From assembly GCA_021778845.1 (NCBI GenBank), contig JAJYBU010000003.1, positions 62,001 through 126,000 on the forward strand: a DNA stretch of 64,000 nucleotides, in the 5' to 3' direction. The DNA is from Acidobacteriota bacterium. Lineage in GTDB: Bacteria; Acidobacteriota; Terriglobia; Terriglobales; Acidobacteriaceae. Below are positions 48,698 to 58,542 of the stretch, piece by piece (the stretch's first letter is position 1; the number at the start of each line of letters is the position of its first letter). The notes under the pieces were generated by a model. That model saw only the letters and a program-made list of their open reading frames with translations, had not been told where the DNA came from and made no database searches. The position numbers were made by a program, and so were the translations under genes.

Positions 48698-49927
48698 CTA
48701 GATCACGCGGCTGTGTTTATACCCTTCCGCGTTCAGCGAGCTCAGCAACTCCTCCACCTGTTCGCGACCCCGCGTCTCCATCGTAATGTCGATCACCGTA
48801 TCTCCCAGGTTCACCCCGTAGTACGCCCGGTTATGCAGCGTATCCACAATGTTGGCGCGGTGCCTCGCAATCAACTGCGTCAGGTCCGCCAGCGCTCCCG
48901 GCTTATCCAGCAGGTGAATCCGCAACCGGATCAAGCGTCCATCCTGCACCAGGCCTCGCTCGATAATCCTGCTCAGCAGGGTCACATCGATATTGCCGCC
49001 GCACACCATCACCGCCGTCCGCATTCCCTCGGCCAGGCTTGTTCTTTGTTGCAGCAGCGACGCCAGCGCTGTCGCGCCCGCACCTTCCGCGAGCGTCTTC
49101 TCCCGTTCCAGCAGCGTCAGAATCGCACTCGCGATCTCGTCCTCATCGACGGTCACAATCTCGTCGACATACTTCTCCACCACAGGAAACGTAACGTCTC
49201 CCGCACGACGCACCGCAATGCCATCCGCAATCGTCGTTGCCGGCTCCAGCGTCACCGGATGGTGCGCCAGCACCGCATCCCGCATCGAAGGCAGCCGCGA
49301 CGTCTGCACGCCAATCACGCGCACGCTCGGCTTGATCTCCTTCACCGCGCACGCAATGCCGCCAATCAGTCCGCCGCCGCCGATCGGCACCACCACGGCC
49401 TGCAGGTCTTCCACCTGCTCCAGCAGCTCCAGCCCAATCGTTCCCTGGCCCGCAATCACCAGCGGGTCGTCGAACGGATGGATAAACGTCATGCCCTGCT
49501 CTTCGCACAGCCGCGTCGCTTCCGTGCAGGCCTCGTCGTAGTTGCCACCATGCAGCACCACCTCGGCGCCAAATCCGCGCGTCGCCGTCACCTTCACCAG
49601 CGGCGTCGTCAGCGGCATTACGATCACCGCTCGAATCCCCCGCCGCGTCGCGTGGTACGCAACTCCCTGCGCATGATTGCCCGCGCTGGCCGCCACCACG
49701 CCTCGCTTCGCCTGTTCCGGCGACAGCATCGCAATCTTGTTCAGCGCTCCGCGTTCCTTGAAGCTGCCGGTCATCTGCAAATTTTCCAGCTTCAGAAAAA
49801 CGCTCTGACCGGTCATGCGCGAAAGCATCTCCGACCGCGTACACGGCGTGCGATACACAGCACTGCCAATGCGCTCGCGAGCCGAAAGAATGTCCGTCAA
49901 TGTCAGTGAAGTTGTCGTAGAACTCAT
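48698..49927 (-). CDS. ilvA: Threonine ammonia-lyase (TdcB/IlvA-type, with ACT domain)
   Basis: PLP enzyme of 409 residues that deaminates threonine to 2-oxobutanoate, the first step towards isoleucine. The PLP lysine is in GSFKERGALNK, the glycine loop is VPIGGGGLIGG, and SAGNHAQGVAYHA is also conserved. A C-terminal ACT-type regulatory domain (RIHLLDKPGALADLTQLIA onward) suggests allosteric control. Length fits the single-ACT catabolic/biosynthetic hybrid form rather than E. coli IlvA with two ACT domains. ATG 49927 is chosen: AGAG is upstream, and an opening 34 residues earlier overlaps the ddl gene. Together with ddl it forms a minus-strand pair 46 bases apart. Confidence 0.93.
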   Translation of the reverse strand: MSSTTTSLTLTDILSARERIGSAVYRTPCTRSEMLSRMTGQSVFLKLENLQMTGSFKERGALNKIAMLSPEQAKRGVVAASAGNHAQGVAYHATRRGIRAVIVMPLTTPLVKVTATRGFGAEVVLHGGNYDEACTEATRLCEEQGMTFIHPFDDPLVIAGQGTIGLELLEQVEDLQAVVVPIGGGGLIGGIACAVKEIKPSVRVIGVQTSRLPSMRDAVLAHHPVTLEPATTIADGIAVRRAGDVTFPVVEKYVDEIVTVDEDEIASAILTLLEREKTLAEGAGATALASLLQQRTSLAEGMRTAVMVCGGNIDVTLLSRIIERGLVQDGRLIRLRIHLLDKPGALADLTQLIARHRANIVDTLHNRAYYGVNLGDTVIDITMETRGREQVEELLSSLNAEGYKHSRVI

Positions 49928-49973
49928 TCTCTCTATCGTAATCCCTCGCGCTCTGCCGACTTCGTCCGCTCCT

Positions 49974-51101
49974 CTACCGTGAAAAATTCGTCTCCAGCTT
50001 CTCCTTATGCCGCTCCATCGCAAGCTCAATCAGCCGGTCAATCAGCTTCGGATACGCCACCCCACTCGCTGCCCACAGCTTCGGATACATACTGATCGAG
50101 GTAAACCCGGGCATGGTATTCACCTCATTCAGCACAATCTCAGCCGCTTTCCCCTTACGCGCCGGAGCCATCAAAAAGTCCACCCGTGCCAGCCCCGCAC
50201 AATCGCAGGCCTTGAACGCTGCCACAGCCATCGCGCGAATCTTCTTCGCTTCTGCCGCACTCAACTTCGCTGGAATGATGCACACGCTCTCGTCCGGCCC
50301 GCTCAGTTCGTACTTCGCCTCGTAGTCATAGAACTCCTTCGCCGGAACAATCTCCCCCACCACGCTGGCCTCGGGCGTATCGTTGCCCAGCACGGCCACC
50401 TCCAGCTCCCGCGGCTTCACGCCCGGCCCGCCGACGCCCTGCTCAATCACAATCTTCCGGTCGAAACTCGCCGCCAGATCCATCGCCGCCGCCAGCTCTT
50501 TCCGCGCCTTCACTTTGCTGATCCCCACCGAACTCCCCAGGTTCGCCGGCTTCACAAACACCGGATACGCGAGCGCCTTCTCAACCACGCGCACGCACCG
50601 CTTCGAGTCCGTCCTCCACTCACTGCGCAGCAGCGTCACATGCGGCGTCAGCGGCAGCCCCGCGGCCACAAACATCCGCTTCATCGCGTCTTTATCCATC
50701 GCCGCCGCCGAGCCCAGCACGCCCGACCCCACATACGCAATATCCGCCAGCTCAAACAGCCCCTGCACCGTGCCATCTTCGCCAAAGGTCCCATGCAGCA
50801 CCGGAAACACCACATCCAGCCCGGTTCCCGACCCCGGCTCTGCCGCCGCCGTCACAATCGACAGCCCCGCCTCCCGTTCGGCGTCGCTCGCACCCGCGCC
50901 CTCCGCCGCTCCATCTCGCAGCAGAGCCCGCGCCGCACCACTCTGCAGCCAGCGCCCCTCCTTCGTAATCCCCAGCTCAACGACCTCATACTTCTTCCTG
51001 TCGATCGCCTGCAAAATCGATCGTGCCGACCGCAGCGACACCTCATGCTCGCCGCTCCTGCCCCCAAACAAAACGCCAACCCGCAGTTTCTTCCGTGCCA
51101 T
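49974..51101 (-). CDS. ddl: D-alanine--D-alanine ligase
   Basis: ATP-grasp ligase of 375 residues that makes the D-Ala-D-Ala dipeptide for peptidoglycan. The N-terminal VGVLFGGRSGEHEVSLRSA, the EDGTVQGLFEL block, KPANLGSSVGISKV (ATP-grasp), and the C-terminal NEVNTMPGFTSISMYPKLW with the metal-binding asparagine/glutamate pair are all intact. The STQ/SFT-like central lid region is about 40 residues longer than in E. coli DdlB. GGAAGG lies immediately upstream of the ATG. Vancomycin type (D-Ala versus D-Lac) was not resolved; the tyrosine-type loop DYEAKYELSG suggests ordinary D-Ala ligase. Confidence 0.95.
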   Translation of the reverse strand: MARKKLRVGVLFGGRSGEHEVSLRSARSILQAIDRKKYEVVELGITKEGRWLQSGAARALLRDGAAEGAGASDAEREAGLSIVTAAAEPGSGTGLDVVFPVLHGTFGEDGTVQGLFELADIAYVGSGVLGSAAAMDKDAMKRMFVAAGLPLTPHVTLLRSEWRTDSKRCVRVVEKALAYPVFVKPANLGSSVGISKVKARKELAAAMDLAASFDRKIVIEQGVGGPGVKPRELEVAVLGNDTPEASVVGEIVPAKEFYDYEAKYELSGPDESVCIIPAKLSAAEAKKIRAMAVAAFKACDCAGLARVDFLMAPARKGKAAEIVLNEVNTMPGFTSISMYPKLWAASGVAYPKLIDRLIELAMERHKEKLETNFSR

Positions 51102-51273
51102 ATCCTTCCAGTCTCATCCCGCAGCCCCCTGTGCGTCGCACCTAACTCGCCCCCGAACCTCGCTCGGCACCACCCCCCCATCGGCACCCATCCCAATCGG
51201 GCACATACTTGCCATCTCCTGCCCCCGGGATTAAACTTCCGCTGGATGTGATGGCCCCGGGAGGGGCTCGAAA

Positions 51274-52137
51274 ATGGCTGCCTCGCGATACGTCGCTGGC
51301 GGAAGTTATGTCACGCTGGCACTGTTCCTCGGCTTAATCATCGGCTGCGGTAGCACAGGAAAAGGTACGCTAACCCCCATCAGTCCGCCTCCCGCTTCCA
51401 TCCCCGGCAACTGGGAGTTCGCCGCTACGATTATCACCAGCGCGTCGCCAGTGCCCTTACCCAGCAGTGAAACCCTACCCATCGGCGCCTTCCTTACCTC
51501 GGCCGCCAGCGGCGTAACCGGCAGTGCGTGGGTGCAGATGGCATTCCCCAATATTTGCTCTGCCAACTGCTGCGGTGGCCCTTTCGCTGAATTCAGCAAC
51601 GCTCTCACCGGGACGCTCAACGCCGACGGCCTTCTGAGCCTGAGTTCCACCGTCCCCAACGGCGGCCCCGTCTTCACCATGACCGGCACCATGAGCGGCA
51701 CCACCTTCACCGGCGGCACCTTCAACCTCACCGGTAACTGCCCAGCTTCCGGCACCATCACCGGATTCGAACTGCCGTCGCTCGATGGAACCTATGCCGG
51801 AACGGTGACCTCCAGGGACACCTCTCAGAGCTATAACCTTTCTGCCACCCTTGAGCAGAGCACCACCGTCAACGCCCGCGGATTCCTCAACGTAAGCGTC
51901 GCAGCCACCGTCACCGGCTATCCCTGCCTCACCTCTGTCACACCGGCACTTCCGCTCGAACAGAACTCGGGTCTTCTGGGCGATCAGTTCAGTGTCACCA
52001 TGAACGGCGCGGGCGGAGCCCTCCTGAGCCTCTCCGGTATCCTCTCGCAGGACGGCAAAACAATTGCCGCAGCCTACGGAGTCAGCGGCGGCGCCTGCAA
52101 ACTCGACTACGGCACGGGAACCCTGACTCTGCAATAG
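51274..52137 (+). CDS. Putative lipoprotein, unknown function
   Basis: Protein of 287 residues with a lipoprotein signal (YVTLALFLGLIIGC, lipobox LIIGC, Cys near residue 26). The mature part is Thr/Gly/Ser-rich and beta-rich, with internal repeats of the form GTLNADGLLSLSSTVPNGGP / GTMSGTTFTGGTFNLTGNC. Such proteins are frequent in Acidobacteriota without known function. A cysteine-rich segment CSANCCGGP stands out. GGGAGGGG precedes the start. Confidence 0.85.
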   Translation: MAASRYVAGGSYVTLALFLGLIIGCGSTGKGTLTPISPPPASIPGNWEFAATIITSASPVPLPSSETLPIGAFLTSAASGVTGSAWVQMAFPNICSANCCGGPFAEFSNALTGTLNADGLLSLSSTVPNGGPVFTMTGTMSGTTFTGGTFNLTGNCPASGTITGFELPSLDGTYAGTVTSRDTSQSYNLSATLEQSTTVNARGFLNVSVAATVTGYPCLTSVTPALPLEQNSGLLGDQFSVTMNGAGGALLSLSGILSQDGKTIAAAYGVSGGACKLDYGTGTLTLQ

Positions 52138-52470
52138 ACGATGCATCGGCCGTCGTCAGAAGCCGCTACCCAGAGCCTGTCCTCAGGTCGAAACCAGCCC
52201 ACGCGCGAAAGGCTGTCAAGCCCCCCGGACCAGCCAGAACAGCCAAAACCCCTGTCAACACTGGCGATTTATATTTTCAAAATCTGGCATAGTGCCCCCA
52301 TCCAACTCGCTACAATTTAATCAGGGCAGGAAACGCCACCATCCGCAACGGCCAGCGGCACGGGTCAATCTTGAGTCCAGCCACACCCTCCGGACTGCCA
52401 TAAGTCCGCCGTCAACTGCCACGGATCCAATACTTTATGCCAAAAAGTACCGGGGGGGAGGGCCCCCCGT
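52138..52470. other. 333-base gap between convergent genes
   Basis: Holds the ychF terminator at its right end. A TACAAT box at 52311-52316 on the plus strand has no clear -35 partner and no gene downstream; a small RNA is possible but unsupported. The AT-rich stretch 52268-52290 stands out from the GC-rich surroundings. Confidence 0.4.
52442..52469 (-). terminator. Rho-independent terminator of ychF
   Basis: Read on the minus strand directly after the ychF stop: a six-G/six-C stem with a CCCT loop, then CGGTACTTTTT, giving a GC stem with a nearby T-run. The stem is at 52452-52468. Confidence 0.7.
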
Positions 52471-53571
52471 CTAGACGTTGAACTTGAAGAACAGGATATC
52501 CCCGTCCTTCACCACGTACTCCTTACCCTCCGACCGCAGCAGACCGGCCTCCTTCACGGCCTGCTCGCTGCCCAGCCGGAACAGGTCCTCGCAGGCGTAG
52601 CAATCGGCCTTGATGAACCCGCGCTCGAAGTCCGAGTGGATCACCCCCGCCGCCCCGGGAGCCTTGGTCCCCCGCCGGATCGTCCACGCCCTTACCTCCT
52701 GCACGCCCGACGTGAAGTAGGTAATCAACCCCAGCAGCCGGTAGGCCGCATGGATCAGCCGGTTCAACCCCGGCTCCTCCAGCCCTGCCGCCTCCAGAAA
52801 TTCGGTCCGCTCAGCCGGCTCCAGTTGCGCAATCTCGGCCTCCATCGCGCCGCATATCCGCACCACCTCGCTGCCCTCTTCGGCCGCGCGCTGCTCCACC
52901 AGCCGGGTGTACGCATTGCCGTCGACGATGCCCGCCTCATCCACATTCGCCACATACAACTGCGGCTTCATCGTGATCAGAAAAAGATCGCGCGCCACTA
53001 CCTTCTCATCATCGGTAAGCTCCACGGTGCGCGCAGGCTTGCCCGCATTCAGCGCCTCCGAGAGCTTCACAATCGCCGACAGTTCCGACTTCTGCGCAGC
53101 CGTCGCCGACTGACTCTTCGCCGCCTTCTCGGCCTTCGTCCGCCGCTTCTCTACGGTGTCGAGGTCGGCCAGCAGCAGCTCTGTATTAATGATGTCGATG
53201 TCGTGCAGCGGGTTCACGCCGCCCGCCACGTGGATCACCTCCGCATCTTCAAAGCACCGCACCACATGCAGAATCGCGTCTGTCTGACGAATGTGCGAGA
53301 GGAACTGGTTGCCCAGTCCTTCGCCCTTGCTCGCTCCCTCCACAATCCCGGCGATGTCCACAAACTCCATCGTCGTGGGCACAATGGAGTTCGGCTTCAC
53401 CATGGTCACAATGCGGTCCATGCGCGCATCGGGCACGGGCACAATCCCGACATTCGGGTCGATGGTACAGAACGGGTAGTTTGCAGCCGCAGCCTTCGAG
53501 GCCGTCAGCGCGTTGAAGATGGTGGACTTGCCGACGTTCGGCAGCCCGACGATTCCGCAGTTCAGAGGCAT
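52471..53571 (-). CDS. ychF: Redox-regulated ATPase YchF
   Basis: Obg-related P-loop protein of 366 residues that binds ribosomes and prefers ATP to [23 protein letters not shown] is the G1 motif; the variant G4 (usually NKxD) is NVDE as expected for YchF. The coiled-coil insertion ([19 protein letters not shown]) and the C-terminal TGS domain ([20 protein letters not shown]) are present. It is linked to oxidative-stress response. AAGGA lies upstream of the ATG, which is 122 bases from the divergent LLM gene. Confidence 0.97.
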   Translation of the reverse strand: MPLNCGIVGLPNVGKSTIFNALTASKAAAANYPFCTIDPNVGIVPVPDARMDRIVTMVKPNSIVPTTMEFVDIAGIVEGASKGEGLGNQFLSHIRQTDAILHVVRCFEDAEVIHVAGGVNPLHDIDIINTELLLADLDTVEKRRTKAEKAAKSQSATAAQKSELSAIVKLSEALNAGKPARTVELTDDEKVVARDLFLITMKPQLYVANVDEAGIVDGNAYTRLVEQRAAEEGSEVVRICGAMEAEIAQLEPAERTEFLEAAGLEEPGLNRLIHAAYRLLGLITYFTSGVQEVRAWTIRRGTKAPGAAGVIHSDFERGFIKADCYACEDLFRLGSEQAVKEAGLLRSEGKEYVVKDGDILFFKFNV

Positions 53572-53693
53572 GAGTTCGTAGGATCCTTTACCTCTCTATT
53601 GGAACATGCGCAGCGCCTCCTTGCAGCAGCACCCGGTTCGCACCGGACGCCGCGCCTGAGTCCAACCTGCATCGACCTCATCTAATCTTCATC

Positions 53694-54743
53694 ATGCAGG
53701 TAGGCATTGACAGCTTCGTCGAGACCGTCCTCGGCTCCAACCGTTCGCCCGCGGAGTTGGGCGCGCAACGCGTCCGCGATCTCCTCGACGAGATCGAGCT
53801 GGCCGACCGCTCCGGCGTCGACGTCTACGGCATCGGCGAACATCATCGCGAAGAGTACATCGCTTCGTCGCCCGCAGTCCTGCTCGCCGCCGCTGCCGCG
53901 CGCACCCGGAACATCCGCCTTACCTCAGCGGTTACGGTCCTCAGCTCTGACGATCCTGTGCGCGTCTTCCAGGACTTCGCCACCCTCGACCTCATCTCTC
54001 AGGGCCGCGCGGAGATCATCGTCGGCCGCGGCTCCTTCATCGAGTCCTATCCGCTCTTCGGCTATGACACGCAGTACTACGACGAGCTCTTCGCCGAGAA
54101 GCTTGACCTGTTGCTGAAGCTGCGCGAGCAGACCCGCGTCGAGTGGCAGGGCAAACACCGCGCCTCGCTCACCGGACAAGGCGTCTGGCCGCGCCCGCTG
54201 CAGCCGCAACTGCCCATCCGCCTCGGCGTCGGCGGAACCCCTGAGTCCTTCGCACGCGCCGGATTGCTCGGCCTGCCGCTGACGGTTGCGATCATCGGCG
54301 GCGAGCCCCACCGCTTCCGCCCTCTCGTTGACCTGTACCGCGAAGCCGGTCGCCGCGCCGGCCACGCACCTGAGTCGCTTGACGTAGCCGTCCACGCCAT
54401 TGGCTTCCTCGCCGACACTACCCGGCAGGCCGCCGACACCCTCTGGCCCGCCTACTCCACCACCTTCACTCGCATCGGGCGCGAGCGCGGCTGGCCTCCA
54501 ACGACCCGCGCCGCCTTCGACGCCCAGTGTTCCGGGCAGGGAGCGTTCTTCGTGGGCGATCCAGACGCCGTCACCCGCAAGATGTGGAACGTGAGTGATG
54601 CGCTCGGCGGTGTCTCGCGGATCACCCTGATGATGAGCGGCGGCCCCCTGCCCCACGCCAGCATGCTCCGCGCCATCGAGCTGCTGGGGGCCGAGGTTGG
54701 CGTGGCTGTCCACCAGCCGGTGCCGGCTACGACCCAGCGCTGA
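53694..54743 (+). CDS. LLM class flavin-dependent oxidoreductase
   Basis: Luciferase-like monooxygenase of 349 residues. The N-terminal MQVGIDSFVETV and DVYGIGEHHREEY, the TSAVTVLSSDDPVRVFQDFA block and IVGRGSFIESYPLFGYD are signatures of the subgroup annotated as bacterial luciferase-like or LLM oxidoreductase. It uses FMNH2 or F420; the cofactor cannot be told from sequence. ATG 53694 lacks a Shine-Dalgarno, and TAATCT at 53683-53688 ends 5 nt before it, so the transcript may be leaderless. Confidence 0.9.
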   Translation: MQVGIDSFVETVLGSNRSPAELGAQRVRDLLDEIELADRSGVDVYGIGEHHREEYIASSPAVLLAAAAARTRNIRLTSAVTVLSSDDPVRVFQDFATLDLISQGRAEIIVGRGSFIESYPLFGYDTQYYDELFAEKLDLLLKLREQTRVEWQGKHRASLTGQGVWPRPLQPQLPIRLGVGGTPESFARAGLLGLPLTVAIIGGEPHRFRPLVDLYREAGRRAGHAPESLDVAVHAIGFLADTTRQAADTLWPAYSTTFTRIGRERGWPPTTRAAFDAQCSGQGAFFVGDPDAVTRKMWNVSDALGGVSRITLMMSGGPLPHASMLRAIELLGAEVGVAVHQPVPATTQR

Positions 54744-54976
54744 CCACTGCGAAACGCGCATGCAGCGTGCAGCCACAGGGCCGCACGAATCGTTGCGCCG
54801 GACCTCCCGAGTAGAAATCTTTGGGTACATGTGCATGCAAAGTTTTGCACAGTACTAAAGATTGCTCTTTCGTACCAGGTTGATTGCAAAGGAGAAATGC
54901 TTTGGTGATGCAGGTGCTTCTATCAAGGTCGTAAAGATGTAAACCATCTACGACCAGAAATCGATTGGAGGTACTG

Positions 54977-55639
54977 ATGCTTCACTTTTCCCCCAAGATT
55001 GTTACTACGCTGGCGCTCGTCACGGCGCTCTCTGCGGCTACGGCGAGCCTGGCGCAAATGCAAGCTACGCCCGTCTCCGCGTCCACGACCTCGCGGTCCA
55101 ACCATTCGCTCGCTCAGCAGAATGCAACCTGGCATGACACCACGCCGAACCAGACGATCACGGCGCATGTTCGCAACGGCGTGCTCACAATTGATGGCAT
55201 GGTGGGCAAGGTTCAGTTGAACTATAACATTGAGCGCACAGGGTTTATGTACTTCTTTGTTCCGGGCGTGGGAACCGCGGTTGTGTCCATGTCTCCCATC
55301 GCGGACGGGGTGAAGGTGCCCAATGCGTTCGATGGAGACAAGCTGGCGTTTACTGCGGGCGGACACTCGTTCGAGCTCAGCAGCGAGGGCAATCTGCTCT
55401 CGAAGAAGAAGCAGGCGAAGGCCGATGTGTACGTAAGGCTTGACAGTGCAACAGTTGCGTTAGGCCGGTACCCGAAGATGGGCTTCGGCAATACAACCGA
55501 ACCGCCCTATGTCTGGCCGCTCTCCGAGGTCGCGCCGCAGGAGAAAGTGGACTATGTGGTGACGCCGCCACCGATGCCCAAGAGTATACTGCCGCAGACG
55601 GTGGAGACGGCTTCCACCCATTCGCAGGGCAGCCACTAG
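54977..55639 (+). CDS. Secreted protein, unknown function
   Basis: Protein of 220 residues with a signal peptide (LALVTALSAATASLAQ). The mature region TITAHVRNGVLTIDGMVGKVQLNYNIERTG and the following VPGVGTAVVSMSPIADG are beta-rich; I do not recognise a family. The C-terminus is Pro-rich (VDYVVTPPPMPKSILPQT) without a membrane anchor or sorting motif. ATG 54977 has GGAGG (54967-54971) 5 nt upstream. It stands alone on its transcript. Confidence 0.8.
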   Translation: MLHFSPKIVTTLALVTALSAATASLAQMQATPVSASTTSRSNHSLAQQNATWHDTTPNQTITAHVRNGVLTIDGMVGKVQLNYNIERTGFMYFFVPGVGTAVVSMSPIADGVKVPNAFDGDKLAFTAGGHSFELSSEGNLLSKKKQAKADVYVRLDSATVALGRYPKMGFGNTTEPPYVWPLSEVAPQEKVDYVVTPPPMPKSILPQTVETASTHSQGSH

Positions 55640-55753
55640 CGCGACATGGTGTGAGTTTCGTGTGCATCTCAGCGCAAAGTTGGGCTGCAGGACGACACTC
55701 TCAGCAGAGTTTTCAGTTGCAGGTTTGAAGAAGGTTCGGCGGGAGTCGGGGAG

Positions 55754-55804
55754 CGAGGGGATCTGAGTGGTTGGCCATGACGGCCGACGGGTCAGATCCC
55801 CTCG
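55754..55804. repeat. 13-bp inverted repeat overlapping the cysE stop; probable terminator
   Basis: CGAGGGGATCTGA (55754-55766) and TCAGATCCCCTCG (55792-55804) are perfect inverted copies separated by 25 bases that can form an inner GGCC hairpin. On the minus strand the right arm includes the last codons and the TGA of cysE. It probably forms the transcript end of cysE and of the convergent upstream gene. Confidence 0.6.
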
Positions 55805-56553
55805 CCGTTGGCGACGAAGTCGGCGCGGGCCTGTTGCTCGCTGCGGTACTGGGCGCGTTCCTCCTGCTCGGCCACGAGGCCGCTGGCAGGCTCCACGGGG
55901 AGGGTCGGGTGGAGTTCGCCGTCGAGGCGCTCGACGCGGCACTGGAGAGATTTGACCTGGTCGGCGAGGGCGATGATGACATCGGAGAGTGGGTCGTTGA
56001 TCTCGCGGGGGTCGGTGATGAGGACGCGCTTGCCGGACTGGTAGACGATGTGGGCAGGGACGCCGACGACGGTGGAGTCCGGCGGGACGTCGCGGAGGAC
56101 GACCGAGCCGGCGCCGACGCGGGAGTTCTCGCCGATGGTAATGTTGCCGAGGATGTTGGCGTTGTTGCCGACGAAGATGTTGTCGCGGAGGGTGGGGTGG
56201 CGCTTGCCGCCGATCTTGCCGGTGCCGCCGAGGGTGACGCCCTGATAGAGGGTGACGTCGTTGCCGACGATGGCGGTCTCGCCGATGACGACGCCCATGC
56301 CGTGGTCGATGAACAGGCGGCGGCCGATGGTGGCGCCGGGATGGATCTCGATGCCGGTCCAGAAGCGGACGACCTGGGAACCAAGGCGGGCGATGAGTTT
56401 GAAGTGGCGGCACCAGAGCCAGTGGTTGATGTGGTGCGCCCAGACCGCGTGCAGGCCGGGATAGCAGAGCAGCACCATGAGCCGCGAGCTGGCCGCCGGG
56501 TCGCGCTCGAGGATGATGCGGGTGTCTTCGCGGATGGATTCGAAGAGGTTCAT
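55792..56553 (-). CDS. cysE: Serine O-acetyltransferase
   Basis: Left-handed beta-helix acetyltransferase of 253 residues that makes O-acetylserine from serine and acetyl-CoA, the first step of cysteine synthesis. [20 protein letters not shown] and [20 protein letters not shown] are the serine and acetyl-CoA site blocks, with the hexapeptide repeats continuing to [11 protein letters not shown]. The short N-terminal domain resembles the EpsC/plant-type form. The C-terminal tail ([17 protein letters not shown]-type, polar) is longer than in E. coli CysE. ATG 56553 is favoured at the conserved [12 protein letters not shown]; no Shine-Dalgarno was seen. cysK lies 2 kb away, separated by the EAL gene. 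Confidence 0.93.
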   Translation of the reverse strand: MNLFESIREDTRIILERDPAASSRLMVLLCYPGLHAVWAHHINHWLWCRHFKLIARLGSQVVRFWTGIEIHPGATIGRRLFIDHGMGVVIGETAIVGNDVTLYQGVTLGGTGKIGGKRHPTLRDNIFVGNNANILGNITIGENSRVGAGSVVLRDVPPDSTVVGVPAHIVYQSGKRVLITDPREINDPLSDVIIALADQVKSLQCRVERLDGELHPTLPVEPASGLVAEQEERAQYRSEQQARADFVANGEGI

Positions 56554-56833
56554 GGCTGGGATGATGATAGCGCGGGTGCGGGTGCTGGGGCTTTCCCTGC
56601 TCAATTCTCTGCGCCGGGATCGTGCGAGGGGGAGGGGGATGAGGATGTCCAAGCCTCATTTGCCGGAGATGGGGTGCATGGTGGCTGAGCGGGCATGAGC
56701 AGTCTGTAGCCCATAAGGAGTGGGGACGGAGGGAGCAGGGCGGGACAGCCTACGGGACAGCCTAATGGAGACAGGCGAGTCGGCCGATAGAGGAACTATG
56801 TCCAAGGGGTGAGGAGCTACGGAAGGTTTGAAA

Positions 56834-58462
56834 ATGTGTCGTGTGGTGGCAAAGTGCATGGCTGCGGTCCTGGTGGCTACGGTTACAGCGCTGGTGTTGG
56901 GCGTGTCGGCTGGGTATGTGCTGGCGCGCACGATTGTGCTGCGCGTGGCCGAGGACCGGCTCATCCACCAGACGGTGCGCAGCCTGGCCGCTGCGGATGC
57001 TGATACTGCAGTCGCACGCGACGCGCTGGCGGCGATGAATGCGTCACCCTATGCTTACTGCTCGGACGCCGAGCTGACGTACTTCCGGCATATTCTGTTC
57101 CGTTCGGTGTACCTGCGAGAGGGTGGGCGGATGGGTGCCGATGGACGCATCGATTGCTCCACGACGCTGGGCCGGGACGCGCTGCCGCAGGAGCGGTTCA
57201 AGGCGGTTGACACGGAGAGAGACGGCTCCCGCGTGTACTGGAACCTGGCTCCGTTCCGCACCTCGAAGGAGGCGACCTCGGTGCTGCAGGAAGGCACGTC
57301 CTATGTGGACGGGGCCATGCAGACGCACAGTGAGGGGCTGCCGCCCGGAGCCAGCATGACGCTGACCCTGCGCGATGTCCACGGTCAATCGATCAACCTG
57401 TCTGCGACGGGCGTGTCGTTTGTAAAGAACGGCTATCGAAGCGTGGACGGAATCCTGTCGGACACGCGCTGCTCGGTGCATGATCCCTATTGCGTGACCG
57501 GGTCGATCCCCGAGGTGGAGGCGTTTCACCTGGGACGGTCCATGTTTGCGGCATGCATGACGCTGATGGGCGTGGTCGGCCTGGTGTTTGGCCTGGGTTG
57601 GTCGTTCGTGTTGTGCCACAAGTGGACTCGGGGGCAACAACTGCGAAGGGCTATTCGCCGAGATGAGCTGAGGATTGCCTACCAGCCGGTGGTGGACCTG
57701 GCCAGTGGCCGGATTGTGGGCGCGGAGGCCCTGGCACGCTGGAGGGATGAGGATGGGCTGGAGGTGCCCCCGGATGTATTTATCCCGCTGGCGGAGCACG
57801 GAGGGTTCGTGGGCGAGATTACGCGACTGGTGTTGCGGCACGTACTGTGCGATCTCGGCGACCTGCTGCGCTCTGTCCCCGACTTTCAAGTGCATGTGAA
57901 TGTAACCGCGTGGGACCTGGCTGCGGCGGGGTTTGTGCCCAGGATGGAAGTGGTGCTGGAGAGGGCCGGGGTGAGCCCGGAGAGTGTGGCGATCGAGATC
58001 ACCGAGACCTCGACGGCGAACAATCCAAGAGCGATAGAGGCCATCCGGCAGATGCGGCTGGCGGGACACCGCGTGTACATTGATGATTTCGGGACGGGGT
58101 ATTCGAGCCTCGGTTATTTGCAGGAGCTGTCGGTGGACGCGATCAAGATCGACAAGGTGTTTACGCGAGCCATCGGAACCGGCTCGTTGAACGTGAATCT
58201 TCTGCCGCAGATCCTCGCGATGGCCGAGGCACTGCACCTGGAGATTGTGGTGGAGGGCATTGAGAACGCAGAGCAGGCGCGCTACTTTGCCACGGGCAAG
58301 CGCATTCGCGGCCAGGGCTGGCTCTATGGCCGGCCGATGCCGGCGGCCGAGTTTCTGGAGGTGCTGGCCGTGGACCGGGAGCGCCCGGAGTGGAAGATCA
58401 TGCAGGATGGATACGGCCAGGACCGGCGTTACACATCACCGACCGCGTCCACGACGGCGTAG
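56834..58462 (+). CDS. CSS-motif EAL-domain cyclic-di-GMP phosphodiesterase
   Basis: Membrane-bound protein of 542 residues. A first transmembrane helix (about 8-30) leads into a periplasmic CSS-type sensor (about 35-235) with cysteines in YAYCSDAEL, RIDCSTTLG and RCSVHDPYC; a second helix follows at about 237-260. The cytoplasmic EAL domain (about 275-515) is intact: Glu298-Ala-Leu300, EITET, IDDFGTGYSS and the AIKIDK lysine. CSS-EAL proteins hydrolyse cyclic-di-GMP under control of periplasmic thiol oxidation by DsbA/DsbB-type enzymes. GGAAGG lies 7 nt before ATG 56834. Its placement between cysE and cysK, genes of thiol supply, is suggestive but unproven. Confidence 0.92.
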   Translation: MCRVVAKCMAAVLVATVTALVLGVSAGYVLARTIVLRVAEDRLIHQTVRSLAAADADTAVARDALAAMNASPYAYCSDAELTYFRHILFRSVYLREGGRMGADGRIDCSTTLGRDALPQERFKAVDTERDGSRVYWNLAPFRTSKEATSVLQEGTSYVDGAMQTHSEGLPPGASMTLTLRDVHGQSINLSATGVSFVKNGYRSVDGILSDTRCSVHDPYCVTGSIPEVEAFHLGRSMFAACMTLMGVVGLVFGLGWSFVLCHKWTRGQQLRRAIRRDELRIAYQPVVDLASGRIVGAEALARWRDEDGLEVPPDVFIPLAEHGGFVGEITRLVLRHVLCDLGDLLRSVPDFQVHVNVTAWDLAAAGFVPRMEVVLERAGVSPESVAIEITETSTANNPRAIEAIRQMRLAGHRVYIDDFGTGYSSLGYLQELSVDAIKIDKVFTRAIGTGSLNVNLLPQILAMAEALHLEIVVEGIENAEQARYFATGKRIRGQGWLYGRPMPAAEFLEVLAVDRERPEWKIMQDGYGQDRRYTSPTASTTA

Positions 58463-58542
58463 ACCAATAGACCGGGCTTGAGACGTGACCCCTCTGCGAT
58501 GCGGGTATATGTTGCGGGCCTTTGGCCCCCGGGGTGGATGCG

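Noticed and set aside
54928-54955. Imperfect palindrome gtcgtaaagatg / catctacgac before the secreted protein at 54977
   Set aside because: Arms differ by a 2-base bulge and it matches no operator that I know; possible regulatory site but not supportable.
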